From assembly GCF_007677725.1 (NCBI RefSeq), contig NZ_VEDF01000004.1, positions 124,001 through 188,000 on the forward strand: a DNA stretch of 64,000 nt. Direction: 5' to 3'. Below, piece after piece: positions 10,087 to 18,828 of this stretch. A program made the position numbers and the translations under genes. The DNA comes from Pseudomonas sp. URMO17WK12:I11. GTDB taxonomy: Bacteria; Pseudomonadota; Gammaproteobacteria; Pseudomonadales; Pseudomonadaceae. The notes under the pieces were generated by a model. It did no database searches and was not told the DNA's origin. It was given only the letters and a program-made list of their open reading frames with translations. How positions within the stretch are numbered: the first letter of the stretch is position 1; the number at the start of each line of letters is the position of its first letter.

Positions 10087-11979
10087 ATGCCGCAACCGAT
10101 CCCGCTCAAGGACCACGACAAGGAAAAGCACCTGGTCAACCGCCGACTGCTGGCCTGCGCCGCCTTGGTGGTCAGCCTGTGCGCGGTGCTGATCGGCCGC
10201 CTGTATGTACTGCAAGTGCTGCAGCATGACCAGCAGAGCGCCGTGTCGGAGAATAACCGCGTGCACGTGCTGCCGATCGCCCCTGAGCGCGGACTGATCT
10301 ACGACCGTAATGGCGTGGTACTGGCCGACAACAAGCCAAGCTTCGACCTGACCATGACCCGCGAGCGGGCCGGCGATTCGGCCAAGGTCCTCGATACCCT
10401 GGCCCAGGTCTTGAATCTCGGCGCAGACGAGCGCCAGCAGTTCGACAAAGACCTGCGCCGTGGGCGCAAACCGTTCGAGCCGGTGACGTTGATGGTCGGC
10501 TTGAGCGAAGAGCAGATTGCGTTGGTGGCTGTGAACCAGTTCCGTCTCCCCGGGCTGGACGTGGAGCCTCAGTTCATCCGGGAATACCCCTTGGCCGAGC
10601 ATTTCGCCCACTCCGTGGGCTATGTCGGGCGTATCAACGAAAAAGAAGCCAAGACCCTCGACAGCACCGAATACCGTGGCACCCAGTCGATCGGCAAGAC
10701 TGGCATCGAGCACTTCTACGAAGCCCAACTGCACGGCCACGTCGGTTATGAAGAAGTGGAAACCAATGCCCAGGGTCGGGTCATGCGGGTGCTCAAGCAC
10801 CAGGATCCGATTCCAGGCAAGGACATTGTCCTGAGCCTGGATGCGCACCTGCAGGTGGCAGCCGAAAAGGCCCTGGGCGAGCGGCGTGGTGCGGTGGTGG
10901 TGCTCGACCCGGCCAATGGCGATGTGCTGGCAATGGTCAGCAACCCAAGCTTCGACCCCAACCTGTTCGTCAAGGGCATCAGCTTCAAGCAATACGCCGC
11001 CCTGCGCGACTCGATCGACCGCCCCCTGTTCAACCGCGTGCTGCGCGGCCTGTATGCACCCGGCTCGACGGTCAAGCCCGAAGTGGCCATCGCCGGGCTG
11101 GACAGCGGGGTGATCACCCCTGGCAGCCGGGTATTCGACCCCGGCTACTACGAGCTGCCCAACTACGATCACAAGTACCGCAACTGGAACCACAGCGGCG
11201 ATGGCTGGGTGGACATGTACACCGCCATCATGCGTTCCAACGACACCTACTTCTACGACCTGGCGCACAAGCTGGGGATCGACCGCCTGCACGATTACAT
11301 GGCCGAGTTCGGGCTGGGCCAGAAGGTCTCGCTGGACATGAACGAAGAAGCGGCCGGCTTGATGCCCTCGCAAGCCTGGAAGCGCGCGACGCGCCGCCAG
11401 GCCTGGTATCCAGGCGAGACCCTGATCCTCGGCATTGGTCAGGGCTACATGCAGGTTACGCCGCTGCAGCTGGCCCAGGCGACCAGCCTGCTGGCCAGCA
11501 AGGGCGCCTGGCACCGCCCGCACCTGGCGATGACCGTGGGCGGCCAGACACCGGTCGACCCTAACCCGATGCCTGATATCGTGCTGCACGACAGACATGC
11601 CTGGGATCAGGTCAACACGGGTATGCAGATGGTCATGCACGACCCGCGCGGCATCGCCCGCGCCGCCGCTGCCGGCGCCCAGTACCGCATCGCCGGCAAG
11701 AGCGGCACGGCGCAGGTCGTGGCGATCAAGCAAGGCGAGCGCTACAACCGCAACAAGACCCTCGAACGTCACCGTGACAATGCCCTGTTCGTCGGCTTCG
11801 CTCCCGCCGATCACCCCAGTGTGGTGGTGGCAGTAATGATCGAGAACGGCGAAGCGGGCGGCCGCGTTGCCGGGCCGGTGGTGCGCGAGGTGATGGACGC
11901 CTACCTGCTGGACGAGCAAGGCCACCTGAAGCCGCAATACGCTGGCGCCGCCGCTGCCAAGGCCGTGCCGCATAGCTGA
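10087..11979 (+). CDS. mrdA: penicillin-binding protein 2 (elongasome transpeptidase), probable paralogue
   Basis: A 630-residue class B PBP that cross-links peptidoglycan during cylinder growth. One membrane anchor (about residues 23-43) is followed by the PBP dimer domain starting at APERGLIYDRNG. The transpeptidase domain has the nucleophile Ser327 in STVK, SND at 384-386 and the KSGTAQ box at 538. The start at 10087 is preferred over 10069, since MPQPIPLKDHDKEKHL matches the usual PBP2 N-terminus. No rodA, lytic transglycosylase or rlpA is adjacent, unlike the canonical mrdA locus, so this is probably the second PBP2 found in P. putida-group genomes. Confidence 0.88.
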   Translation: MPQPIPLKDHDKEKHLVNRRLLACAALVVSLCAVLIGRLYVLQVLQHDQQSAVSENNRVHVLPIAPERGLIYDRNGVVLADNKPSFDLTMTRERAGDSAKVLDTLAQVLNLGADERQQFDKDLRRGRKPFEPVTLMVGLSEEQIALVAVNQFRLPGLDVEPQFIREYPLAEHFAHSVGYVGRINEKEAKTLDSTEYRGTQSIGKTGIEHFYEAQLHGHVGYEEVETNAQGRVMRVLKHQDPIPGKDIVLSLDAHLQVAAEKALGERRGAVVVLDPANGDVLAMVSNPSFDPNLFVKGISFKQYAALRDSIDRPLFNRVLRGLYAPGSTVKPEVAIAGLDSGVITPGSRVFDPGYYELPNYDHKYRNWNHSGDGWVDMYTAIMRSNDTYFYDLAHKLGIDRLHDYMAEFGLGQKVSLDMNEEAAGLMPSQAWKRATRRQAWYPGETLILGIGQGYMQVTPLQLAQATSLLASKGAWHRPHLAMTVGGQTPVDPNPMPDIVLHDRHAWDQVNTGMQMVMHDPRGIARAAAAGAQYRIAGKSGTAQVVAIKQGERYNRNKTLERHRDNALFVGFAPADHPSVVVAVMIENGEAGGRVAGPVVREVMDAYLLDEQGHLKPQYAGAAAAKAVPHS

Positions 11980-11999
11980 CAGGGCCTGCGGTCAGGTGA

Positions 12000-12902
12000 T
12001 CAATCGCGCTCGAAAAAGCTGCCCGCCTCCTCCTTGAGCAACGACACCAGGGTACCGGCAGCCGGTGACAGGTAGCCGTCGGTTCGCACCGATACCGCGA
12101 CCGTGCGGCGCATGGTGGTTTGCGCCAGCGGCACTTCGCGCAGCCAGGATACGCCAAGCCCGTGTTCCAGGGTTTCCCGCGCGGCGAAGCTGAGCAGCTG
12201 GGTCCGCGCAATCAGCCGCGGCAGCAACGAAATGGCGTTGGTCTCGATCTGTACCTGCGGGGTCGGCAGCAGGTGGGTGGCGAATACATTGTCGATCCAG
12301 CGCCGCGCCGTGACCGTGGGCCCGCCGAGTACCCAGCGGTACTGACAGAGGCGCTGCAGGGTGATCGGGCTGTCGAAGATCGGATGCTCGGCGCTGGCCA
12401 CCACCACGGCCTCGTCTTCAAGGATCGGGTGGGTGGTGAAGTCCGGATCCATGGCGATCTGTGGCGAAATGATCACGTCCAGCCGTCCGCCGCGCAGGGC
12501 TTCCTTGAGCACATCGTCCTGGGCGATGGACAGGGTCACGGTGACTTCTGGCGCACGCGCCAGCAGCGCGGCAGTCAGGTGCGGCAGCAGGTGCTCGGCC
12601 ATGCTGGCCGCGCAGCCCAGGCGGATGTTGCCTACCAGGCCACTGGCAAAATCGCGCACCTCACGTTCGGTTTCGGCGATGTTCAGTTGCAACTGCTTGC
12701 CGCGAGCCAGCAGCAGCTTACCCACATCGGTGAGTTTGATGCGCCGGCCATCACGCTGGAACAACCGTGTGCCCAGTGACTCTTCCAGACGCTGAATGCT
12801 TTTGCTGAGCGCTGGCTGGCTGCGATTGAGCTTTTCGGCGGCCCGGCCCAGATGCCCGAGTTCGGCGATGGTTTCGAAGTAGGTAAGGTCGCGTAGATCC
12901 AT
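12000..12902 (-). CDS. LysR-family transcriptional regulator
   Basis: A 300-residue LysR protein. The N-terminal winged helix-turn-helix reads YFETIAELGHLGRAAEKLNRSQPALSKSIQRLEESLG, followed by a periplasmic-binding-protein-like effector domain from about residue 90. It is transcribed divergently from the AbrB-type membrane protein across a 123-base gap and is the likely regulator of that gene. The inducer is unknown. Confidence 0.9.
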   Translation of the reverse strand: MDLRDLTYFETIAELGHLGRAAEKLNRSQPALSKSIQRLEESLGTRLFQRDGRRIKLTDVGKLLLARGKQLQLNIAETEREVRDFASGLVGNIRLGCAASMAEHLLPHLTAALLARAPEVTVTLSIAQDDVLKEALRGGRLDVIISPQIAMDPDFTTHPILEDEAVVVASAEHPIFDSPITLQRLCQYRWVLGGPTVTARRWIDNVFATHLLPTPQVQIETNAISLLPRLIARTQLLSFAARETLEHGLGVSWLREVPLAQTTMRRTVAVSVRTDGYLSPAAGTLVSLLKEEAGSFFERD

Positions 12903-13025
12903 GATCGATGAATTTCAGTTATAGATTGATCAAAAGTAGAAAATAGACTTGATCGATTGTGCCGTCGATAATTTTCTGGCTGGCGTTGCCAGTATCGGGT
13001 TTTCGCTGTGCAAGGAGTACCGACG
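12903..13025. promoter_or_regulatory. divergent LysR/AbrB control region
   Basis: This AT-rich gap contains repeated TTGATCRA-like words (GATTGATCAA near 12926 and CTTGATCGATTG near 12949), spaced about two helical turns apart. That is suitable for a LysR tetramer. The AAGGAG at 13012-13017 belongs to the membrane protein gene. Confidence 0.4.
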
Positions 13026-14093
13026 TTGCAGATCGCCCTTCCCGCTTCAAGCGGACAACTACTCAAATGGTTTGCCCTGGCTGCCAGCGCCGCGGCTTGC
13101 GGGCAGTTGCTGCATGCCATGGGCGTACCAGCCGGGCTGTTCCTGGGCCCCATGCTGGCGGCCATGGGCTTTGGCATCGCTGGTAGCAACCTGCGCCTGC
13201 ACCGGCAAATCTTTCGCTTCGGCCAGGGCTGCGTCGGGCTGCTGGTGGCGCACTCGGTGACCTGGGCGGTACTGTCGGCCATGGCCCAATCCTGGCACCT
13301 GATGCTGGTGGCGACGCTGATCACGGTCTTGCTCAGCGCCTTGGTGGGCCTGGGCACGGTGCGCTTCGGCGGTATCCCGGGCAGCACCGCCGCCTGGGGC
13401 ACGGCGCCCGGCGCAGCTTCGGCGATGGTAATGATGGCCGAAGAGAACGGCGCGGATGGCCGCGTCGTGGCGACCATGCAGTATGTGCGAGTGGTCTGCG
13501 TGGTGATGATCGGTTCGTTGGTCAGCCACCTGCTAGGCGCTACCGCGGGGGCAAGCGTGGCGGCCGGCGCCCCTGCGGTCGTGCAAGATCCCCAACCCAT
13601 GGCTACCCTGCTCAGCGTGGCCGTGGTGCTTGCCGGCATCACCCTGGGCAATCGCCTGCCTGCCGGCGCGCTGCTGACGCCGCTGTTGCTCGGCGGTGCA
13701 CTGCAACTGAGCGGGCTACTGACCATCAGTTTGCCCGAGCCGCTACTGGCGGCAGCTTATGGCGCGATTGGCTGTTATATCGGCCTGCGTTTCGATCGGC
13801 CAACGGTGCGTTATGTCTGGAGGCGTTTGCCGACCATGATCGCCGGTGCCCTGGCGTTGATTCTGGCTTGCGCTGCCTGTGCGTACCTGCTGGCAGTGGC
13901 GATGGGCACGGACTTTCTTTCCATGTACCTGGCGACCAGCCCTGGGGGGCTGGATGCCATGGCGATCATCGCCGTGGAGACTCACGCCGATGTCGGCCTG
14001 GTGCTGGCGATGCAGACTTTGCGCTTGTTTGGGGTAATTCTGACCGGCGCCTTCTGCGCGCGGCAGATCATTCGCTTGACCCAGGCGCGGTAG
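13026..14093 (+). CDS. AbrB-family membrane protein (ammonia-monooxygenase-like AbrB duplication)
   Basis: A 355-residue polytopic membrane protein of the AbrB family. Two homologous halves (about 1-165 and 185-355) each carry a glycine-rich motif: PAGLFLGPMLAAMGFGIAG and GTAPGAASAMVMMAEENGADGRVVA in the first, and LATSPGGLDAMAIIAVETHADVGLV in the second. The last is the diagnostic AbrB repeat. The start is placed at a TTG (13026) with AAGGAG eight bases upstream, shortening the open frame by six codons. Proposed as a transporter, but not characterised. The divergent LysR gene probably controls it. Confidence 0.85.
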   Translation: MQIALPASSGQLLKWFALAASAAACGQLLHAMGVPAGLFLGPMLAAMGFGIAGSNLRLHRQIFRFGQGCVGLLVAHSVTWAVLSAMAQSWHLMLVATLITVLLSALVGLGTVRFGGIPGSTAAWGTAPGAASAMVMMAEENGADGRVVATMQYVRVVCVVMIGSLVSHLLGATAGASVAAGAPAVVQDPQPMATLLSVAVVLAGITLGNRLPAGALLTPLLLGGALQLSGLLTISLPEPLLAAAYGAIGCYIGLRFDRPTVRYVWRRLPTMIAGALALILACAACAYLLAVAMGTDFLSMYLATSPGGLDAMAIIAVETHADVGLVLAMQTLRLFGVILTGAFCARQIIRLTQAR

Positions 14094-14221
14094 CGCTGCT
14101 GGCTGTGTAAATCGGAAAACTCCTACCAGCGCCACGGACGCCTCCCACAACCTGCACCTTGCCTGGCATTGCATCATTGTCGACAAACCTCACAAGCGAC
14201 TGAGCGCAGGGAGAATCAGGT

Positions 14222-15559
14222 TTGTCGGACTACACCTCAAAATTGCAGCACCTCACCGCCGAGCAAATCGAAGCGTTGTATGCGGCCTACATAGGCGGGG
14301 AGAAGATCGCGGTGCTGCTCGAACGCTACGCCATCGATATCGCTCCCAGCAGCCTGATCAAGGCTTTTGCGCCGGTCCCGTGTGCTGAACACCAGTGCCC
14401 TTACTGCAATGTGCCGCTGTTCGAGCGACGCAGAAGCCGCTCGGCGCACAGCTTCAATGACAACATGGCGTATTGCACGCAGTGCCAGCATCGCTATTTC
14501 TATCCAGGCCGCAGTCAGTGGCACCGCGAATGCACCTGCGCGCCATGCCTGACGGCACGTGAGCTGGCCAAGCAGCAACGGGCGCTGGAGAAGCGCAAAC
14601 GCATCCAGGATCACTGGTGCCTGGGCAAGCGGCCGCCGGTGCCGTTGGACAGGCTGTCGATCACCCATCGATTGCAGTTGCTGGCGTTACTGGAGGTGCG
14701 CATGGATGCTCAACGCGATTGCATCCAAGCCGCCGAAACGGCCACCGATGACGCGCGGGTCAGCCCCTCGGCACACATGGATACTGAGATCCTGCTGGCT
14801 CTGCACGTGGCGCATGTGCTGTTGGTCGACCCGGATTCACCGCTGGCGGCGTTCAGCGATGATGCCATGCCCAAGGCGTGGCAGAACAAAGTGCGCTGGG
14901 TCGCCAATGTCAGCCTGGAAGGCACGCAGCGCGCTGGGGTTGGTGGGTTGTATCGTGCGCTGCACGCGGGGCTGTCAAGCGGGGCGCAAGCGCAATGGCG
15001 CGATGAGGTCGGCGAATTGATCCGACAGGTCTGTATCGAGGAGGTCTGCGCCTACGTGGCCAACCGATGCGCCGAACATGGCCTGCCGTTCGAGGCGAGG
15101 AAAAAGGCTGCGCAGGTGACGGCGCAGTTGCTGGAGGTGCACCCGGTGCGGCATATCTGGTCGCTGGCCAACACGGCGGTGCGCGGGGCGCTGTCGTATG
15201 TGGCGCGGGCTCAGGTCAGCAAACGGCAGGCGTCCAACAGCATTCCGGGCAGCATGCTGTCGCTGAGCGACCGCGCGGTCAGGGAGCAGTGGCAGTTCAA
15301 TTCGTCGAGCTACGATGGGTCGGGGCCGCGTTCCGGGTTGAGTCAGGCGTTGTTCGATGTGCTGTTGCAGCAGGTCGATCATGGGTTGCAGCGGCGGGTG
15401 GCGGATTACCTCGCCGAGCTGCCGTTGGCGGGGGCTGGCGGGGGTGGGGCGTGGTTTTGTTCGATGTGTGGTTCGGGGTTGGTGCATGTGGAGCATGCGA
15501 TGGCGCAGACGGTGGTCAATTGCAAAGACTGTTTGGCACGCACACGGGTGGCGACTTGA
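14222..15559 (+). CDS. cysteine-rich zinc-ribbon-like protein of unknown function
   Basis: A 445-residue soluble protein. The first 115 residues contain paired-cysteine knuckles (CPYC, CTQC, CTCAPC) and the last 40 another set (CSMCGSGLVH and VNCKDC), which look like zinc ribbons at both ends. The middle is helical, without a recognised catalytic motif. The start is a TTG at 14222 with AGGGAG about ten bases ahead. Codon use resembles the core genome. It lies directly before the convergent 3' end of the T6SS locus. I do not recognise the family; a nucleic-acid-binding role is conceivable but unproven. Confidence 0.75.
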   Translation: MSDYTSKLQHLTAEQIEALYAAYIGGEKIAVLLERYAIDIAPSSLIKAFAPVPCAEHQCPYCNVPLFERRRSRSAHSFNDNMAYCTQCQHRYFYPGRSQWHRECTCAPCLTARELAKQQRALEKRKRIQDHWCLGKRPPVPLDRLSITHRLQLLALLEVRMDAQRDCIQAAETATDDARVSPSAHMDTEILLALHVAHVLLVDPDSPLAAFSDDAMPKAWQNKVRWVANVSLEGTQRAGVGGLYRALHAGLSSGAQAQWRDEVGELIRQVCIEEVCAYVANRCAEHGLPFEARKKAAQVTAQLLEVHPVRHIWSLANTAVRGALSYVARAQVSKRQASNSIPGSMLSLSDRAVREQWQFNSSSYDGSGPRSGLSQALFDVLLQQVDHGLQRRVADYLAELPLAGAGGGGAWFCSMCGSGLVHVEHAMAQTVVNCKDCLARTRVAT

Positions 15560-15591
15560 CCCACCCGTAGCCATCAACAGGCGATGCCGCA

Positions 15592-15611
15592 AGGGCGATG
15601 CAACTCGCCCT
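15592..15611 (-). terminator. hairpin at 3' end of the T6SS locus
   Basis: AGGGCGA and TCGCCCT form a seven-base stem with a six-base loop, 12 bases past the stop of the last T6SS gene (minus strand). There is no strong U-tract, so termination may be partial. Confidence 0.4.
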
Positions 15612-15623
15612 AGAGCGGGTGAG

Positions 15624-16772
15624 TCATACCTCACCGCATGCATCTCGTTGGGGTACCAATCGTATGTCCACTCGACGATTCTCAGCCCGACCCTTCAGGG
15701 TGTCGTTACTGCCGAGTGGTTGACTGGCAGCGACACCCTGAACAGCGAAGCAACTGTCCGGAATATCGCCCATACGCTGCATCCAGTCGCGAACCGCAGA
15801 GGCACGGGCGCGAGAAAGATCGAGATTCCGGGCGGCATCCCCTTGCGCATCGGCATGCCCGGAAATAACGATCAGCCAGCCCGGTTGAGCCTTGATTCCA
15901 ACGAGCGCATTGATCAATAGCTTGGTTGAACCAGGTTTTAGTTCAGCGCTGCCAGGATCGAACAAGCTCAAGCTGTCGAGTTGGATAGGGTCGGGCGCAG
16001 GAAGCGCGTCGGCTTGCCTGGATGGCCACGCCTGCCAGCCTAGCCACCCCATCAATGCAATCATGACCACCCACACCGGCACCCACGGCCATACGGCTCG
16101 CTTCTGTGCCGCAGGCTCGACTACCAGTGTGTAGGTGGAGGGCGCAGGAACGACGGCAGCAATTTGAGGCGTTATGGAGGGCTGAGCAATCGTTGCCCAG
16201 GATCGCAGAGGAAGCGGCATCGCCGCCACCCGGCTTTCTGACATGCGCTGCAAGAGGCTGGCTAGTTGGTTTCGGAAAACCTGCAATGTCACCATAGGTG
16301 CATGGCCAAGGCGTTCCAAGCAGTGTTCGAGGCGGTTCAATTCGCCAATCACTTCGCTCAACGCCGCCGAACTCGACCTGCCCCACTCCACCATGCGCAC
16401 CAATGGGTGCAACTGAGTAAACAGCCATGCAATGAGATCGATGCGAGCTGACGCCTGCACTGGCCACAAGCGCGGCCACTCATCGCTCAATGCGGCGAGC
16501 AGCGCGACACCCTCGGTCAAGCCCGTCACACCCGTACGGTAGCTACGCGCCAGCACGAAAGCCACCGCCGTCTGCAGTTCAACCCCGTTCAGTTCGAAAA
16601 GCCGCAGGCACAGCCCTTCAACCTTTGCCCAGTCCACGTCTGGGCAGGCAGGGTGATTGAGTTTTGCCAACTCATCGCGCAGCACCTTGAACTCATCGAA
16701 GTTACCCGGATCCCCACCCAGGCGAACACGCATCTCAAAAAGTGCCGTCATCTGGCCCCCTGTCAGTTCCAT
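15624..16772 (-). CDS. T6SS ImpA/VasL-like domain fused to OmpA peptidoglycan-binding domain
   Basis: A 382-residue fusion. The N-terminal 200 residues (YRTGVTGLTEGVALLAALSDEWP) are of the ImpA-N/VasL type, a single membrane helix lies at about 222-243, and residues 260-382 form an OmpA-like domain. That domain ends in NRRVDIRLVP and carries SGHADAQGDAARNLDLSRARA, the peptidoglycan-binding core. It is the last gene of the locus and overlaps tssE by ten bases; a second ATG 21 bases inside is an alternative start. The likely role is anchoring the apparatus to the cell wall. Its OmpA domain closely resembles that of the protein at 40143-41864. Confidence 0.8.
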   Translation of the reverse strand: MELTGGQMTALFEMRVRLGGDPGNFDEFKVLRDELAKLNHPACPDVDWAKVEGLCLRLFELNGVELQTAVAFVLARSYRTGVTGLTEGVALLAALSDEWPRLWPVQASARIDLIAWLFTQLHPLVRMVEWGRSSSAALSEVIGELNRLEHCLERLGHAPMVTLQVFRNQLASLLQRMSESRVAAMPLPLRSWATIAQPSITPQIAAVVPAPSTYTLVVEPAAQKRAVWPWVPVWVVMIALMGWLGWQAWPSRQADALPAPDPIQLDSLSLFDPGSAELKPGSTKLLINALVGIKAQPGWLIVISGHADAQGDAARNLDLSRARASAVRDWMQRMGDIPDSCFAVQGVAASQPLGSNDTLKGRAENRRVDIRLVPQRDACGEV

Positions 16773-17209
16773 TGCACGGGAAGGCAGCCTTCCTGCTTGA
16801 GGTGATGCACCACAATCCTGCCTCCGGCGCCGAGTGTGGTCCCAAAGGACGCCCTGCCGCCGCCCTTGATCAGCACGTCAAGGGCATAGTCGAGATGACC
16901 GGGACGAGACTGAGGGATCAGCTGGACGCTCACCTGCGCCAGCCGCGGCTCATAGCGGCGCAAGGTGCAGGCGATGTCGTTGATCAAGCCATGGGCTGAA
17001 GCCGGTAGCCCTTGCAGCACCTTGCCCATATCCGGCAAGCCATAGTCGGGCAGATGCGAGAGTGAACCGGCACGGCTGTTGAGGATGCGCTGAATATTGT
17101 CCAGTACCGAGAGGGTCAGCTGGTCATCTTCATTCACCTGATCCAGCGCTAGCTCACCGCGGAAGTTCTGCAACAGGATTTCGTAAAGAGAAGGACTGGA
17201 CTCAGGCAT
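16763..17209 (-). CDS. tssE: T6SS baseplate protein TssE (gp25-like)
   Basis: A 148-residue member of the GPW_gp25 family, the wedge component that contacts the sheath base. Recognised from the segments VLDNIQRILNSRAGSLSHLPDYGLPD and the paired RRYEPRL motif. The start is placed at 17209, four bases after the tssJ stop, with GGAGGG nine bases upstream, rather than at 17227, which would overlap tssJ. It sits in the tssA-F-G-J-E baseplate block of the locus. Confidence 0.9.
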   Translation of the reverse strand: MPESSPSLYEILLQNFRGELALDQVNEDDQLTLSVLDNIQRILNSRAGSLSHLPDYGLPDMGKVLQGLPASAHGLINDIACTLRRYEPRLAQVSVQLIPQSRPGHLDYALDVLIKGGGRASFGTTLGAGGRIVVHHLKQEGCLPVQWN

Positions 17210-17213
17210 GCGT

Positions 17214-17750
17214 TCAGCCCTCCGCACGCGGTCGAAGCGTCAGCCGGTTATCGGCCAATTCGAGCACTCTGGCCTGATCCGGTTCGAGGTCGTCCCGCTG
17301 CAATACAACGCGCCACGTATTTTCAATCACGTCTGGACTGCGGAACAGCGCAACCACTGCAACATACTGAGCGCCGCCTTGTAGAGCTGTATTCACCTGC
17401 GCCGCCTCGCCGGGTTTTATCACCACGACGCGCTCATCGAGCAGATCATCGCGAAGCACACGCGCACCCTGGTTCAGCAGATCGTCATAGCCGGCGCTCT
17501 CCAACGCTTTGTTGTCCTTTAGCTGGTAGACCCGTACCAGCACTGGCACCGACAATCCGCTCATCTCGGCGCCATCGGTATTTATCGCTGCCCGGCCGTT
17601 GAGATCCAGGTGCAGCGTTTTGACTTGCTTGTAGAAGATCGCCTGGGCAGTGGACGCCGTGCCATCTGCCACCTTTTGTGCAAGGCCACACCCACTCAAA
17701 ACAGCAATCAACGTTGATGCGGTGACGCCATTAAGCACGGTACGCAACAT
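17214..17750 (-). CDS. tssJ: T6SS outer-membrane lipoprotein TssJ
   Basis: A 178-residue lipoprotein that binds TssM in the periplasm and anchors the membrane complex to the outer membrane. A signal sequence ends in the lipobox LSGC, with the acylated cysteine at residue 21. The SciN-like body follows (LHLDLNGRAAINTDGAEMSGLSVPVLVRVYQLKD). Start supported by AAGGAGG ahead of the ATG. It overlaps tssG by 20 bases. Confidence 0.92.
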   Translation of the reverse strand: MLRTVLNGVTASTLIAVLSGCGLAQKVADGTASTAQAIFYKQVKTLHLDLNGRAAINTDGAEMSGLSVPVLVRVYQLKDNKALESAGYDDLLNQGARVLRDDLLDERVVVIKPGEAAQVNTALQGGAQYVAVVALFRSPDVIENTWRVVLQRDDLEPDQARVLELADNRLTLRPRAEG

Positions 17751-18828
17751 GCTGCACCTCCTTTCTGCAAGGGTTCAAATGCAGACCCTGATATCGGCCC
17801 AGGTTGATCGTGATCGTGTCGTCTTGAGCCGATGCGAGTACGCTCTCCCCACGCTTCAATACAGCGGTCATGCCAAGCATCGACCGGGTGCGTCCTAGTA
17901 CAGGCGCCGGCACCATCTGGTGTGGGATTGAGAGCTGAAGCAGCGCTGTGCAACGCCACCCCAGATACACCTCAAGCAACACGCGCAAATCAGCGATCAG
18001 CTGGCCACCAGGAAGCCATCCATGCGCCTCATCCTGGTTCTCGGTGCACAGCCGCAGCCGCAGTTGGCTATTCGCGTCGTGGCCGACAGCGCCCAGAGGC
18101 ATACCCTGGCCCAAGGTCACCGGATGCTCTGGCGCAAGACTGGCGGGCTGCTCAAGCACAGTGCTCTGCGGCCAATGCCCGATGACGTGCGTATCCGTGT
18201 GCGGGGCCAGCAATTTCACCAACGCACCAATCCCTTCGGCATTGCGCGTGGGTAGACGCATCACGCTGAGCAGGGCCAGAAAACGTGACATCGGTGTGGC
18301 GATACGCTCTGCCGTACCGGGGATGCCCAATCCGATCAAGCCCAACAGGCACTGTGAAGTGGCATCGCGCCCGCCCGGCTCGAATGTTGCCGGGTAGGAG
18401 TACTTGCGCCAGATCCGGTAGAACTGAGTGAATATTCGATGATTGAAGATATCGAGGAAGTGCTCCAGCGCTTCATGGCCTTCGCGCCGCTGGGCAATAG
18501 CGTCCAGATAGGCCGTGGGCAAAGGAGAGTCGACCCCATACAAACCCAGCAGCCGGGTGCGCACAGTCAACGGTCGAGCTGGAGAAGCTTCGTCGATTTC
18601 AATGGCCTTCAACTCGCCTGCCGGGAATCCCATTCCAGGGTCTGGGCGGAACCTGACCCAGTCATCACCGGGATGTGCAGTGCTGCCTAGCGGTGGCTGT
18701 TCAGCCAGCACCTGCTCCAGCACCTGGCAGAAGCGGTAGACGTTCGCCGTCGACACCTGTTCAGCCAGCATGTGCAGAATGCCTTCGGCCTTTAGCCGGG
18801 AATACGCTGACTGTGATGTTCGTTCCAT
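17731..18828 (-). CDS. tssG: T6SS baseplate protein TssG
   Basis: A 365-residue TssG (DUF1305) protein, part of the TssEFGK wedge. Family features are the VRFRPDPGMGFPAGELKAIE and LLGLYGVDSPLPTAYLDAI stretches near the N-terminus and FLDIFNHRIFTQFYRIWRKYSY. The start at 18828 follows GGAGG with optimal spacing; an ATG 16 codons earlier would increase overlap with tssF. As drawn it overlaps tssF by 37 bases, indicating tight coupling. Confidence 0.9.
   Translation of the reverse strand: MERTSQSAYSRLKAEGILHMLAEQVSTANVYRFCQVLEQVLAEQPPLGSTAHPGDDWVRFRPDPGMGFPAGELKAIEIDEASPARPLTVRTRLLGLYGVDSPLPTAYLDAIAQRREGHEALEHFLDIFNHRIFTQFYRIWRKYSYPATFEPGGRDATSQCLLGLIGLGIPGTAERIATPMSRFLALLSVMRLPTRNAEGIGALVKLLAPHTDTHVIGHWPQSTVLEQPASLAPEHPVTLGQGMPLGAVGHDANSQLRLRLCTENQDEAHGWLPGGQLIADLRVLLEVYLGWRCTALLQLSIPHQMVPAPVLGRTRSMLGMTAVLKRGESVLASAQDDTITINLGRYQGLHLNPCRKEVQHVAYRA

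Noticed and set aside
14222..15559. Possible TniQ or transposase-type protein because of the zinc knuckles
   Set aside because: There are no transposase or integrase genes, terminal repeats or target duplications nearby, and codon use is like the core genome.
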